A stretch of 64,000 bases of DNA from Amycolatopsis benzoatilytica AK 16/65 (GTDB lineage Bacteria > Actinomycetota > Actinomycetes > Mycobacteriales > Pseudonocardiaceae): positions 6,072,564 through 6,136,563 of the forward strand of contig NZ_KB912942.1 of assembly GCF_000383915.1 (NCBI RefSeq). The letters are read 5' to 3'. The stretch's first letter is position 1. Each line of letters opens with the position of its first letter. Below the pieces are notes generated by a model. That model saw only the letters and a list, made by a program, of their open reading frames with translations. It was not told the DNA's origin and did no database searches. Shown piece after piece: positions 44,206 through 53,800 of the stretch. A program made the position numbers and the translations under genes.

Positions 44206-44234
44206 AGCGCCCATCCGATGGACGGATGGGCGCT
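44206..44234 (-). terminator. Terminator of rplM-rpsI
   Basis: Perfect 12-bp stem AGCGCCCATCCG/CGGATGGGCGCT with a 5-nt loop, 30 bp past the rpsI stop. Confidence 0.8.
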
Positions 44235-44263
44235 CCCGGGGTTGCGCCAGAAACGCTGAAAAA

Positions 44264-44770
44264 TCAGCGCTTGCTGTACTGCGGAGCCTTGCGGGCCTTC
44301 TTGAGGCCGTACTTCTTCCGCTCCGTGGCGCGCGCGTCACGGGTCAGGAAGCCGGCCTTCTTGAGTGCCGGGCGGTCGTCGGCGTCGACCTCGACCAGCG
44401 CACGGGCGATGGCGAGACGCAGCGCGCCCGCCTGGCCCGAGATCCCGCCGCCCTTGAGGTTGGCGAAGATGTCGAAGGAGTCCGGCTTCTCGACGGTCAC
44501 CAGCGGCTCCTTGATGAGCTGCTGGTGCACCTTGTTCGGGAAGTACTCCTCGAGCGTGCGGCCGTTGAGCTTGAACTCACCGGTACCCGGCACGACGCGA
44601 ACGCGGACCACGGCCTCCTTGCGGCGGCCGACCGTCTGCGCCTTGCCACCGGCGGCGCGCGACGGGCGCGGGGCGGCGGGCGACTCGCTGGTCGCGACAG
44701 CCTCGGGGGTCTCGGTCGAGGCGACGACCTCGGCCTCGGTCTCGGTGCTGGTCAACTGTTCCTCACTCAC
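44264..44770 (-). CDS. rpsI: 30S ribosomal protein S9
   Basis: 168 residues. The conserved S9 body (about 40-168) shows [44 protein letters not shown] and the C-terminal [17 protein letters not shown] that reaches P-site tRNA. The first 40 residues are an acidic Ser/Thr/Glu/Ala extension, common in actinobacterial S9. GTG start overlaps the rplM stop (GTGA). Confidence 0.98.
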   Translation of the reverse strand: MSEEQLTSTETEAEVVASTETPEAVATSESPAAPRPSRAAGGKAQTVGRRKEAVVRVRVVPGTGEFKLNGRTLEEYFPNKVHQQLIKEPLVTVEKPDSFDIFANLKGGGISGQAGALRLAIARALVEVDADDRPALKKAGFLTRDARATERKKYGLKKARKAPQYSKR

Positions 44771-45219
44771 TGCGCGACCTGCGCGATCTTGGTGATCTCG
44801 CGCGCCTGCGGCTGCTGCGCGGCGTGCGGGTGCTGCGGGCCGGCGTATACCTTCAGCTTCTTGGCCTGGGCGCGGCCGAGCTTGTTCTTCGGCAGCATGC
44901 CCTTGACGACCTTCTCCACAAGGTGCTCGGGCTTGGTGTCGAGCAACTCGCCGAAGGAGCGCTTCCGCAGACCGCCGGGGTAACCGCTGTGCCGGTACGC
45001 GAACTTCTGTTCGCGCTTGTTACCGGTCAGCGCAACCTTCTCGGCGTTGACGATGATGACGAAGTCACCGGTGTCCACGTGCGGGGCATAGGTCGGCTTG
45101 TGCTTGCCGCGCAGCAGCGTGGCGACCTCGGTCGCGAGCCGGCCGAGCACGACATCCTCGGCGTCGATCACGTGCCAGGCACGAGTGACGTCGCCGGGCT
45201 TGGGGCTGTACGTGGGCAA
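44767..45219 (-). CDS. rplM: 50S ribosomal protein L13
   Basis: 150 residues, usual length. Seen: [57 protein letters not shown] and [20 protein letters not shown]. The start is an unusual TTG (45219), supported by GAGG seven bases upstream and by the conserved N-terminus [10 protein letters not shown]. Operon rplM-rpsI. Confidence 0.98.
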   Translation of the reverse strand: MPTYSPKPGDVTRAWHVIDAEDVVLGRLATEVATLLRGKHKPTYAPHVDTGDFVIIVNAEKVALTGNKREQKFAYRHSGYPGGLRKRSFGELLDTKPEHLVEKVVKGMLPKNKLGRAQAKKLKVYAGPQHPHAAQQPQAREITKIAQVAQ

Positions 45220-45471
45220 GGGTCTACCTCGTCGTCATTGCGTGTGGGTAATGTGCGGGCCGAGCGCTGACGCGCCGCATCGCACAACGACATATGAAGA
45301 TACCCCTGTGGTCCCCGATGCTGTGCAGCGGGGGTGCGAAGACGCCTCACCGGCCGGTCGGAGCATACCGGGCAGCCCGCCGGACGCACCACGCCGCCGC
45401 GCGCGACACGCCAAGATGAGACGATTCCGGCGCGCACCCGCGCGAGCAGGACGAACACCTGGGGACGGCAG

Positions 45472-46377
45472 TTGAAAACACGAGCGAGGAAGACCCGAGC
45501 ACTCCGCACCGCCTGCGCTGTCGGCGCCGTGCTGGCACTCGCGACCGCCTGCGGGCAGGCCCGCGCCGGCACCGCGCTGCCCGACGGGGACCAGGCGGCC
45601 GCGTACGTCGGCGCGAAGTTCGAAAAGGCCATGTCGAAGCTGGGCGACATCATCGTCGACCCGCGCAATGTGACCACTTCCACTGACCGGTACTTCCGGC
45701 TCGACGACAAGTACCTGCACAACATCGTCACCGCGGCGCGCACCGGCAGCCCGGAGAGCCGGATCGTGCACAACCGGTCGCAGAAGGACCCGAACGAGTT
45801 CCTCGACTCGTTCACCCCCGCCGACGGCGCGGTCGAGTACCTGCTGCTCGGACCGGCCTACAAGTCGCTCGAGCCGACGCCGTGGGTGTCGATGCCCAAG
45901 CCGGAGGCCGGGCTCGTGCAGGCGTGCTCCTGGGGCGGCGTGCAGATCGGCTGCCGGATGGGCGACGCGGTGGACTCCGCCTACCAGGCGGACAAGAAGG
46001 CGCTGCGCGGCGCGAAGAGCTCAGCGGACGGCAGCGAGCAGCTGACCGTCAACGTCCCGTTCTCGATCTTCCTCGACAAGCGGATCGAGATCCTGCCGGA
46101 CAAGGTGCTCAACTCGATCGGGCCGGAGCTGCGCAAGCAGGTGGTGCCCGCGGTGATCACGCTCAAGCCGGACGGCTCGCTCGCCGAGTTCACGATGAAC
46201 GCCAAGTTCGAGGGCGGCGGCCACAAGGTCGAGCTGCGCTACGACTTCAAGTTCACCGGCGTCGCCTCCGCCGCGGACCTGCCGACGGTGCCGGACCCGA
46301 CGCAGGTCACCGCACTGCCGGACGCCGCAGCCAAGAGCGACTTCTACCGTCGGCTCGGCGAGCTGCAGGGGCAGTGA
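45472..46377 (+). CDS. Secreted putative lipoprotein, unknown function
   Basis: 301 residues. The basic N-terminus (KTRARKTRALR), a hydrophobic stretch and LALATAC (Cys27) indicate a signal peptide with a weak lipobox. The mature protein has two central cysteines (QACSWGGVQIGCRMGD) and a beta-rich second half (LTVNVPFSIFLDKRIEILPD; EFTMNAKFEGGGHKVELRY). No family recognised. TTG 45472 is the only start that leaves a proper signal peptide, but its ribosome site is weak. Followed after 52 bp by a DUF4333 gene. Confidence 0.7.
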   Translation: MKTRARKTRALRTACAVGAVLALATACGQARAGTALPDGDQAAAYVGAKFEKAMSKLGDIIVDPRNVTTSTDRYFRLDDKYLHNIVTAARTGSPESRIVHNRSQKDPNEFLDSFTPADGAVEYLLLGPAYKSLEPTPWVSMPKPEAGLVQACSWGGVQIGCRMGDAVDSAYQADKKALRGAKSSADGSEQLTVNVPFSIFLDKRIEILPDKVLNSIGPELRKQVVPAVITLKPDGSLAEFTMNAKFEGGGHKVELRYDFKFTGVASAADLPTVPDPTQVTALPDAAAKSDFYRRLGELQGQ

Positions 46378-46429
46378 TGCGCTTCCTTCCGCCGGTTCCC
46401 GCGCTGCCCGACTCCCGAGGTGACCTCCG

Positions 46430-47233
46430 ATGACCCAGCCGCCCGACCAGTACCCACAAGGCCAGCCGCAGTGGTGGCAGCCGGGAGCGAACGCGCCGCA
46501 GCAGCCCGGCTATCCATCCGAAGTGGACGGTTCGGGACACCAGGGCCAGCCGTCCTCCGGCGGGCAGTGGGCGCAGCAGCCGCAGTATCCGGCGCAGCAG
46601 TACCCGCCGCAGGGCTATCCCGCCCAGCCGTACGGCCAACCCCAAGGGCAGCCCTACGCGCAGCCGCAGGGCCAGCCGGCTCCGGCGCAGCAGTACGGGC
46701 AGCCGCAAGGCCAGCCTGCTCCCGGGCAGCCCTACTCTCAGCCGCAGAGTCAGCCGATGCCTGGCCAGCAGTACGCGCAGCCCTACGGCGATCCGGCGCA
46801 GCCGCAGAGCCAGCCCACGCCGGCGCAGCCGCAAGACCAGCCCGGGGCCACGTACGGCGGCGGGTTCCAGCCGTCCGAGTACGGCGGCCTCGGCGCGTTC
46901 TCCGCGGCGGACAAGAAACCGCGATCGAAGAAGCCACTGCTGATCGCCGGCGCGGTCGTCGTGGTGCTGGCCGCGGCCGGCGGGATCTCCTGGGCGACCG
47001 GAGTGTTCTCCGGGGACACGCTCGAGCAGAAGTCTTTGCAGGACGGCGTTTCCCGGGTGCTCAACGAGAGCTACGGCGAGCCGGACGTGAAGAACGTCTC
47101 GTGCCCGTCCGGGCAGAAGGTGGGCAACGGCGTCACCTTCGACTGCACAGTGCAGGTCGGCGGGCAGCCGAAGAAGGTGACCGTGCGAGTGCTCAACGAC
47201 AAACCGGAGTACTCGGTCGGCGCACCGCATTGA
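46430..47233 (+). CDS. DUF4333 membrane protein with QP-rich repeats
   Basis: 267 residues. About 1-150 is a cytosolic Gln/Pro/Gly/Tyr-rich segment built on QPQGQPxxxQQYG-type repeats, followed by a Lys/Arg patch (KKPRSKKP), one membrane helix (about 166-187, LLIAGAVVVVLAAAGG) and an outer DUF4333 domain (about 195-265) with its paired cysteines (VSCPSGQK and FDCTVQVGG). DUF4333 proteins are common envelope proteins of unknown role. Sits just outside ESX-4. Confidence 0.85.
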   Translation: MTQPPDQYPQGQPQWWQPGANAPQQPGYPSEVDGSGHQGQPSSGGQWAQQPQYPAQQYPPQGYPAQPYGQPQGQPYAQPQGQPAPAQQYGQPQGQPAPGQPYSQPQSQPMPGQQYAQPYGDPAQPQSQPTPAQPQDQPGATYGGGFQPSEYGGLGAFSAADKKPRSKKPLLIAGAVVVVLAAAGGISWATGVFSGDTLEQKSLQDGVSRVLNESYGEPDVKNVSCPSGQKVGNGVTFDCTVQVGGQPKKVTVRVLNDKPEYSVGAPH

Positions 47234-47290
47234 TCCGCCCTAACCAGTAACGGGCCGTTGCTCGATTGCACGACAGCCCGTTCCGTGGCA

Positions 47291-47347
47291 GGCACAACCA
47301 CGACGGCCTGTTACGCGTTTGGGCACAACCACGACGGCCCGTTGCGT
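47291..47347. repeat. Two 31-bp-spaced repeats plus a divergent third
   Basis: GGCACAACCACGACGGCC occurs at 47291-47308 and 47322-47339, each followed by YGTTRCGYGT. A shorter relative, CACGACAGCCCGTTCCGTG, precedes them at about 47269-47287. They fill the gap between the DUF4333 gene and esxT, before the terminator at 47441. Confidence 0.65.
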
Positions 47348-47440
47348 GCCAAGGTGCGACTCAGTGCCGTGCCAGCGGTCCGCGCCCGCCGAAACCCGAT
47401 CCGCGGTCCGCATCCCCGGCGAATTCCTTGCCAGCGCACG

Positions 47441-47480
47441 AAAACGGCGGGCCGGCACCCGAAGGTGCCTGGCCCGCCGT
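47441..47480 (-). terminator. Intrinsic terminator after esxT
   Basis: On the minus strand ACGGCGGGCC-A-GGCACC, a TTCG tetraloop, then GGTGCC-GGCCCGCCGT followed by TTTTCG. 16 paired bases with one bulge, 18 bp past the esxT stop. Confidence 0.88.
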
Positions 47481-47497
47481 GGTTTTCCGAGCGTGGC

Positions 47498-47788
47498 TCA
47501 GAACAGGTTCTGCACCGAGCGGTCGGTCGCCTGGTAACCGTCGGCGATCTGCGGCAGGACGGCGGCGATCTGCGCCAGGAGCTGGGTCAGCTCCTCGAAC
47601 TTCTGGTCCCACTCGCGCTGGGCGCCGTCGTACTGCTGCTTCGCTTCACCGGTCCAGCTGTTGGTCAGCGGGGCGAGGTCGCTCTTCAGGTTGTCGAAGA
47701 GGCCCTTCAGCTCGCCACCGGTGGAGGTGCAGTCCTCCGCGGCGCGGTGAATGGTGCCCGGATCAACAACAATGCGGCCGTCAGGCAT
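47498..47788 (-). CDS. esxT: WXG100 protein EsxT-like
   Basis: 96-residue secreted-type helical hairpin. The WXG turn reads NSWTGEAKQQYDGAQREW, close to the LWTREAAAAY turn of mycobacterial EsxT, followed by a long second helix (FEELTQLLAQIAAVLPQIADGYQATD). Forms a heterodimer with EsxU in mycobacteria. Last gene of the eccC-led minus-strand operon, ended by a strong terminator. Confidence 0.85.
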   Translation of the reverse strand: MPDGRIVVDPGTIHRAAEDCTSTGGELKGLFDNLKSDLAPLTNSWTGEAKQQYDGAQREWDQKFEELTQLLAQIAAVLPQIADGYQATDRSVQNLF

Positions 47789-47848
47789 GTCTAACTCCTG
47801 TCAGAAGAATGAAGAAAGAATGAGGAAGAACTGAACGGAAAAGCTGGG

Positions 47849-48175
47849 TCAGCCGAGGATGTCGCCGAAGCCCTTGTTGAGCGACTGGATGTGCTCGTGC
47901 TGCGCCGCTTCGCTCTTGGAGTAGGTCGAGCCCGCTTCCTGCAGCAGCTCGCCGATGCGGTGCAGCGCATCGTTCAGGCCGCGGCCGGCGTCGTCGAAGC
48001 GGCGCATGACGGCGTCGAAGGCACGCTGCGCGTCGCCTTCCCAGCCCGCGCGGGTCGCCTCGATGTTCGAGCGCAGGTCGCCCAGGTTCTTGTTCATCCG
48101 GCTGGTCGCGTCGGTAACGCGCCCCTCGGCCGCGGTGAATTCCTTCGGATCCCCAGTGAAACCGCCAGAAGCCAT
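47849..48175 (-). CDS. esxU: WXG100 protein EsxU-like
   Basis: 108-residue WXG100 protein. Turn: RAGWEGDAQRAFDAVMRRF. Helix 1 is DATSRMNKNLGDLRSNIEA and helix 2 DALHRIGELLQEAGSTYSKSEA. GGGGGTAGC precedes the ATG. Position upstream of esxT and downstream of the Rv3446c-type gene equals M. tuberculosis esxU. The 243-bp gap upstream could hold a separate promoter for the esxU-esxT pair. Confidence 0.85.
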   Translation of the reverse strand: MASGGFTGDPKEFTAAEGRVTDATSRMNKNLGDLRSNIEATRAGWEGDAQRAFDAVMRRFDDAGRGLNDALHRIGELLQEAGSTYSKSEAAQHEHIQSLNKGFGDILG

Positions 48176-48418
48176 TGGGAGCTACCCCCTTCGTGAGTGG
48201 TTGTGCGCGCCAGCTGGTGTTCCCGGCACTGCACCTACGACGAAGACATTGCCAGTTCGGTTCTCGGTTGTCGCGACTTCTTCGCAAGTAGTTGCTTGCG
48301 GGAACGCCGGATCAGGGAACCGATTGACGAGCACCCGCTGACCGCACCACGGATGATCGCGGAAAAACCATGTCCACCAGCGTGGTTAGCACACGCACAG
48401 GGCAGTTCCGAGAACATT

Positions 48419-48778
48419 TCAGAGCGGTCGGCGCATGATTCGCAACTGCGAAAAGTCCTCGTCCTCATCACTCGTCCGTGTCGGTTCGGGCGAAACTTGC
48501 GGACGGACGGGAACCGGATCGGCATCCTGCGGCGCCGACGGCATCGGCAATCCGCGCGCGGCACGAAACCGGCGGGCGGCACCGCCCAGTGCGGACGGCG
48601 GCACCGGCGCCGCGCCGGAAAGCCGGCGGCGGCCGAACTCCTTCAGCAGTTCCCGGTTTTCCTTGCGCCTGCGTTCGCTGCGAGCCAGCGCGGTGCTCGC
48701 GACGCGCCGGGAAAACGTGACTGCGTCCTGCCCAGCGCGGGTGAAAGCCGCCGGCGCGGATTCCGGTTCGGACGGCAA
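48419..48778 (-). CDS. Extra small basic protein in the ESX-4 operon
   Basis: 119 residues, Arg/Ala/Pro-rich, no membrane segment. A helical segment (FTRAGQDAVTFSRRVASTALARSERRRKENRELLKEFGRR) is shown here only in part: FSRRVASTALARSERRRKEN. The Pro-rich second half ends DEDEDFSQLRIMRRPL. TTG 48778 is supported by AAGGAG six bases upstream, and the gene begins 11 bp after the Rv3446c-type gene. The M. tuberculosis locus has no gene here. Function unknown. Confidence 0.6.
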   Translation of the reverse strand: MPSEPESAPAAFTRAGQDAVTFSRRVASTALARSERRRKENRELLKEFGRRRLSGAAPVPPSALGGAARRFRAARGLPMPSAPQDADPVPVRPQVSPEPTRTSDEDEDFSQLRIMRRPL

Positions 48779-48789
48779 CGGGAACTCCT

Positions 48790-50805
48790 TCAGCTGAGGA
48801 TCTTCAAGGTGCGCACCACTTGGTCACAGGCGGCGTCGATGCGCGGTTTCAGCTCGGGCTTCTGGTACTGGCAGCCGACCGCGACCCGGAACTGTCCCTG
48901 CACGATCACGTACCAGTTGACGATGATCTGCTCGTCCTTGGCTTCCTGATAGCTGATGACTGCCCGGCCACCATAGGTGCCATTCGGGTTGAACGCACTG
49001 ATCCGGTTGCTGCTGTCGGCGACCGACTGCATGCTGTCGACGAGCTTCTTGCGATCCGCGGTCGCGTCGAAGCCGTTGAGGAATTCCTGCGCGAGCACGA
49101 GGTCGTTGCCGCCGAGCGCGTCCTGCGGGCGCAGGATCACCTGCCGCTCGGCGACCTGGTCGGTGGTCTGGACCCAGTTTTCCGGAGCGACCAGGCTGTA
49201 GTCGTACTGCGTGAGCGTGCGGCCCTGCGGGGTGCTGTCGCCGCGAGTGGCGAAGTAGACGGCCGCGCCGCCGCCGAGCGCGACTACGAGCACCGCCGCC
49301 ACGATCAGCCACAGCCGACGACGGCTCTTCGCCTTGCCCGCGGAATCCCCCGAGCTGCCGGCTCCGGGCGCACCGAACGCCGCGTTGCCGGAACCGTTCG
49401 GCAATGGACTGTTCGCCAGCGGACCGTTTGCGCCCGGAACCGGAACGCTGAACGGACCGCTCTGCGGCCCGCGGACTGGGTCGCCCGGCGGGAACCCGCG
49501 CGGCGGCACGGCTGAGCCGCCGCGCATCGGCTGCGGTACCGGCGGACCCGGCACCGGCGGCATGCCGCGCCGGGTCGGCACTCCCCCGCGGACGACCTCA
49601 GTGCGTTGCTCGACCGACCCCGGAATCGCCGTTCCGGGCAGCGCACCTGTGCGGTCGGGCTCCAGCAGGACCGCGCGGAGCGCGCCGCGAGCGACGACCG
49701 TCTCCGGCTGGTCCAGGCTGGTCGGCACGACGCCGGTGCGCTCGTGCACCAGCCGGGAGATCATCGGGATCCGGCTGGACCCGCCGACCAGGAAGATCGC
49801 GGCGAGCTGTTTCGGGCGCAGCCCGGAATCGCCGATCGCACCGCTGGTGAGTTCGACCACCCGGCCGAGCGGAGCCGCGATCAGCCGTTCCAGGTCTTCC
49901 CGGGTGACGTGCGCGTCCGCGAACGGCGGCGGCAACGGCACGTCGGTGTACGCGTGCCGGGACAGCGTCTCCTTCGCACCGCGCACATCCTGGCGCAGCA
50001 CCCGGCGGCGGCGCCGCTCGGAAAGATCGTGGCCCGACACCAGTTGCTGCCACGCTTCCGGATCGGTGCCGGACACCAGCGACCCGACGTGGTCCAGCAG
50101 CGCCTGGTCGATGTCCGCCCCGCCGAAACTCGGGTCACCGCGAGTGGCCAGCACCTGGAACCCGCCGCGCTGCGGTGCCCCGCCCGGCGCTCGCGCGGCC
50201 CGGGCGGCTTCCGGCGACCGCTGCACGACGCTGACGTCCACCGTGCCACCGCCGAGGTCGAGCACGGCCAGTGCTTCGCCGGGACGGCCGGAGAACTCGA
50301 CCGTCCGCCCGCCCGGCGCGGCCGCCGGAGCGAATGTGGCCGCGTGGTACACCGCCGCGGCCACCGGTTCCGGCACCAGCGCGACCTCGCGCGCCAGCCG
50401 GCCGGCGGCTTGGCGCAGCAGCCGGGTGCGGATCGCGCCCCAATCCGCCGGATGCGTCAGCACCAGCAGATCGACCGGGGCGTCGCCGGCGACGCGCCGC
50501 GCTTCCGCGACGGCGCGCTCCAGCACCGCGTGCACGACGTCGGTGACCCGAAGCACCGAATCGCCGAGGAGCAGGTCGCCCTCGTCGATCCGGCGCTTCG
50601 GGTTCGGCTCGTAGCGCGACGGGTCGACCGCCGCCTGCCGTTCCGCCTCCTGCCCGACGAACAGCGTGCCATCGGACGCCGCGTACACCGCCGAGGACAT
50701 CAGCGGCTGCCCGTCGATCACCACGACCTGCGGTTCGCGGCCGTTGACCGAAACGACGACGCAGGTGCTCGAGGTGCCGAAGTCGACCGCGACCCGCACC
50801 GTCAC
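48790..50805 (-). CDS. T7SS-associated Hsp70-like membrane protein (Rv3446c family)
   Basis: 671 residues. An Hsp70/actin-type ATPase (1-370) has VAVDFGTSSTCVVV, LAVLDLGGGTVDVSV and VGGSSRIPMISRLV. A Pro/Gly-rich linker (about 380-490), a basic patch and a membrane helix (about 497-518) follow, then an outer domain (about 525-671) of the type that defines T7SS-associated proteins of the Rv3446c family. The Hsp70 substrate-binding domain is absent. It may use ATP binding to signal across the membrane or prepare ESX-4 substrates. Lies between eccC and esxU as in M. tuberculosis. Confidence 0.88.
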   Translation of the reverse strand: MTVRVAVDFGTSSTCVVVSVNGREPQVVVIDGQPLMSSAVYAASDGTLFVGQEAERQAAVDPSRYEPNPKRRIDEGDLLLGDSVLRVTDVVHAVLERAVAEARRVAGDAPVDLLVLTHPADWGAIRTRLLRQAAGRLAREVALVPEPVAAAVYHAATFAPAAAPGGRTVEFSGRPGEALAVLDLGGGTVDVSVVQRSPEAARAARAPGGAPQRGGFQVLATRGDPSFGGADIDQALLDHVGSLVSGTDPEAWQQLVSGHDLSERRRRRVLRQDVRGAKETLSRHAYTDVPLPPPFADAHVTREDLERLIAAPLGRVVELTSGAIGDSGLRPKQLAAIFLVGGSSRIPMISRLVHERTGVVPTSLDQPETVVARGALRAVLLEPDRTGALPGTAIPGSVEQRTEVVRGGVPTRRGMPPVPGPPVPQPMRGGSAVPPRGFPPGDPVRGPQSGPFSVPVPGANGPLANSPLPNGSGNAAFGAPGAGSSGDSAGKAKSRRRLWLIVAAVLVVALGGGAAVYFATRGDSTPQGRTLTQYDYSLVAPENWVQTTDQVAERQVILRPQDALGGNDLVLAQEFLNGFDATADRKKLVDSMQSVADSSNRISAFNPNGTYGGRAVISYQEAKDEQIIVNWYVIVQGQFRVAVGCQYQKPELKPRIDAACDQVVRTLKILS

Positions 50806-50848
50806 CGGGAACCCCTTCCTTCGCCCGCGCGGGCTCGTCCCCGGTCGA

Positions 50849-53800
50849 TCAGTCCGGCTGGATCCACGACACCTGGATCAGCTGCTTGCCGTTCTTGCGG
50901 CTGAGCATGTTGCCCCGGCCAGGCGGCATGGCGCTGGGCCGGATGTTGCCGATCAGGACACCTTCGTCGCGGGAGCCGTTCATCACCATGCCGGTGGCCG
51001 CGAGTTCCTTCAGCTTGCCCAGGATCGGGTCGTAGGCCGCGCGCGACGCACCACCGGTGCGCCGGACCACGATCAGGTGCAGGCCGACGTCCTTGGCCTG
51101 GGCCAGGAACTCCGCCAGCGGCTTGAGCGGGTTGGTGGACTGGGTCGCGACCAGGTCGTAGTCGTCGACCAGCACGAACAGTTCCGGGCCGCTCCACCAG
51201 GACCGGCTCTTGAGCTGTTCCTGGGTGACGTCCGGGCCGGGCAGCCGCCGGGTCATCGACCCGTTGACGTCCGCGACCATGCCCTCCAGCTGCTGCGCCG
51301 ACACCGCGTAGCCCAGCAGGGACGGCCCCTCCAGGAACCCGAGCATCGTGCGCCGGTAGTCGACCAGCAGGATCACCGCTTCCTGCGGCGTGTACCGCTC
51401 GGTGATGCCCCGCGCGATCTGCCGCAGCAGGTTCGTCTTGCCCGACTCGCCGTCGGCGAAGGCGAAGAAGTGCGAGTCCGACTCGAAGTCCAGGTAGATC
51501 GGCTGGAGGTCTTCCTCGTTGACGCCGATCGGGACCATCTTGTGGTCGCGGCGGGTCTCCAGCGCGAGGACCTCTTCGTAGGTGATCATCTCCGGCAGCA
51601 GGCGGACCTGCGGAGCGACCCGGCCGCGCCAGGCGCCGCGGATCTTGGCCACCGCGTCGGCCACGCCCGCCGCGATCGTCTCCGGGTCGCTCGACCCGTC
51701 GATCCGGGGCAGGCCGCCCAGCAGGTGCAGCTTCTCCCGGGTGAGCCCGCGTCCGGGCCGTCCGGCCGGGACGTTGACCGCGATCCGCCGGTCCATCTCC
51801 GACTCGGTCGGGTCGCCAAGGCGCAGCTCGAGCCGGGTGCCGATCATGTCCTTGATCGCCGGGCGCAGGTCCGCCCACCGGTTCGCGGAAATGATCACGT
51901 GCACGCCGTAGGCAAGGCCCTGGGTGGCCAGCCGGGTAATCGAGGTTTCCAGCTCCTCGAAGTCGTCTCGCAGCGCCCGCCAGTTGTCCACGATCAGGAA
52001 GGCGTCGCCGAACGGATCCTGCTCGGCGGAGATCTCGCCGCGGCGCTTGCGGTTGCGGAACTCCGTCATGGAGTCCACGCCCATCTCGCCGAACCGGCCT
52101 TCGCGCTCGGTCATCAGCGTGGTCAGCTCGGCCACGATCCGTCGCGCCTTGTCCGGCTCGCGCCGGGCCACCGCGACGCCGCCGACGTGCGGCAGGTCGG
52201 CGAGACCGGCGAGGGTACCGCCACCGAGGTCGAGGCAGTAGAACTGCGCTTCCTCGGGGGTGTGCGTCAACGCCATCGACATGATCAGCGTCCGCAGCAT
52301 CGTCGACTTGCCCGACTGCGGACCGCCGGCGATCACGCCGTGGCCCTGCGCACCGGAGAAGTCCGCCCACAGCAGGTCGCGCCGCTGCTCATACGGCCGG
52401 TCCACGATGCCCATCGGCACCTGCAGCCGCCCGTTGCCAAAGAACCCGACCGGGGAGAGACCGCGGTCCTCGGTGGGGTTGAGGTTCGGCAGCATCGTGT
52501 CGAGCGAGTTCGGCTCGTTGAGCGGCGGCAGCCACACCTCGTGCGCCGGCGGCCCCTGCCCGACCAGCCTCCCGACGATCACGTCCAGCTCGCTGGGCTC
52601 GACCGCCTCTTCGGACTCCTGCTTCTTCGGGGCTTCTTGTTCCTCGGCGACCGGTTCCGGCTCGGGTTCCTTCGGCAGTTCCACGAAGTCCGGCACGAAC
52701 AACTGCGGGCGCTTGTCCGCGCGCACCACGGTCGCGGCCGGGCCGGCCGCCTTGATCCCGGCGGGCCGGTACGGCCCGGACACATACGACGCCTTGAACC
52801 GCACCAGGGTCGAGGTGTCGTACTTCAGGTAACCGCCACCGGGGACCGACGGCAGCTCGAACGCGTCCGGCACGCCGATCGCCGCGCGGGATTCCGCCGC
52901 GGAGAAGGTCTTCAGGCCGATCCGGTAGGACAGGTGCGAGTCCAGACCGCGCAGCTTGCCCTCTTCCAGCCGCTGCGACGCGAGCAGCATGTGCATCTGC
53001 AGCGACCGGCCCAGCCGGCCGATGGCGACGAACAGGTCGATGAAGTCCGGCTTCGCGGCCAGCAGTTCGGAGAACTCGTCACAGACGATGAACAGCGCGG
53101 GCAGCGGGTCGAGGTCGGCGCCGTTCTCGCGGGCCTTCTCATACTCCCAGACGTTCTTGAAGTTGCCGCCGTTCTTCAGCGCTTCCTGGCGGCGGTTCAT
53201 CTCGCCGGCCAGTGCGTCCTTCATCCGGTCGACCAGCGTGACCTCGTCCGCGAGGTTGGTGATCACCGCGGACACGTGCGGGGCCTTGTCCAGCCCGAGG
53301 AACGTCGCACCGCCCTTGAAGTCGACGAGGACGAAGTTCAGCGTGCTCGACGAATGCGTCGCCAGCATCCCCAGTACCAGCGTCCGCAGGAACTCGGACT
53401 TACCGGAACCGGTCGCGCCGATGCACAGCCCGTGCGGGCCCATGCCCTCGGCCGCGGCTTCCTTGATGTCCAGCTCCACCGGCTGCCCGTACTCGCCGAC
53501 GCCGAACGGGACGCGGTAGCGGTCGCGGATCGGCCGGGGCCGCCACGCCTGCTGCACGTCGAACGTCATCGGGTCGCCCGGAATGCTCAGCAGCTCCAGC
53601 AGCGAAGGGTTGGACAGCAGCGGCTCTTCCTCGCTGGTGTCGTTCCCGCCGCCGCCACCGCCGACCCGGTAGGGCGCGATCAACCGCGCCAACGCCTCCA
53701 CCTCGACCACGCTCAGCCAGTCCGGGCGGCCGAACCACTCCACGCCGCCCGCGCTGCGCGCGCCGAGCCGCTCCTCCTCGACCACGAGCCGCAGACCGCG

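Noticed and set aside
45220..45471. Autoregulatory leader of rplM-rpsI
   Set aside because: A loose GC stem can be drawn in the leader, but nothing resembles a known L13/S9 regulatory RNA and pairing is poor.
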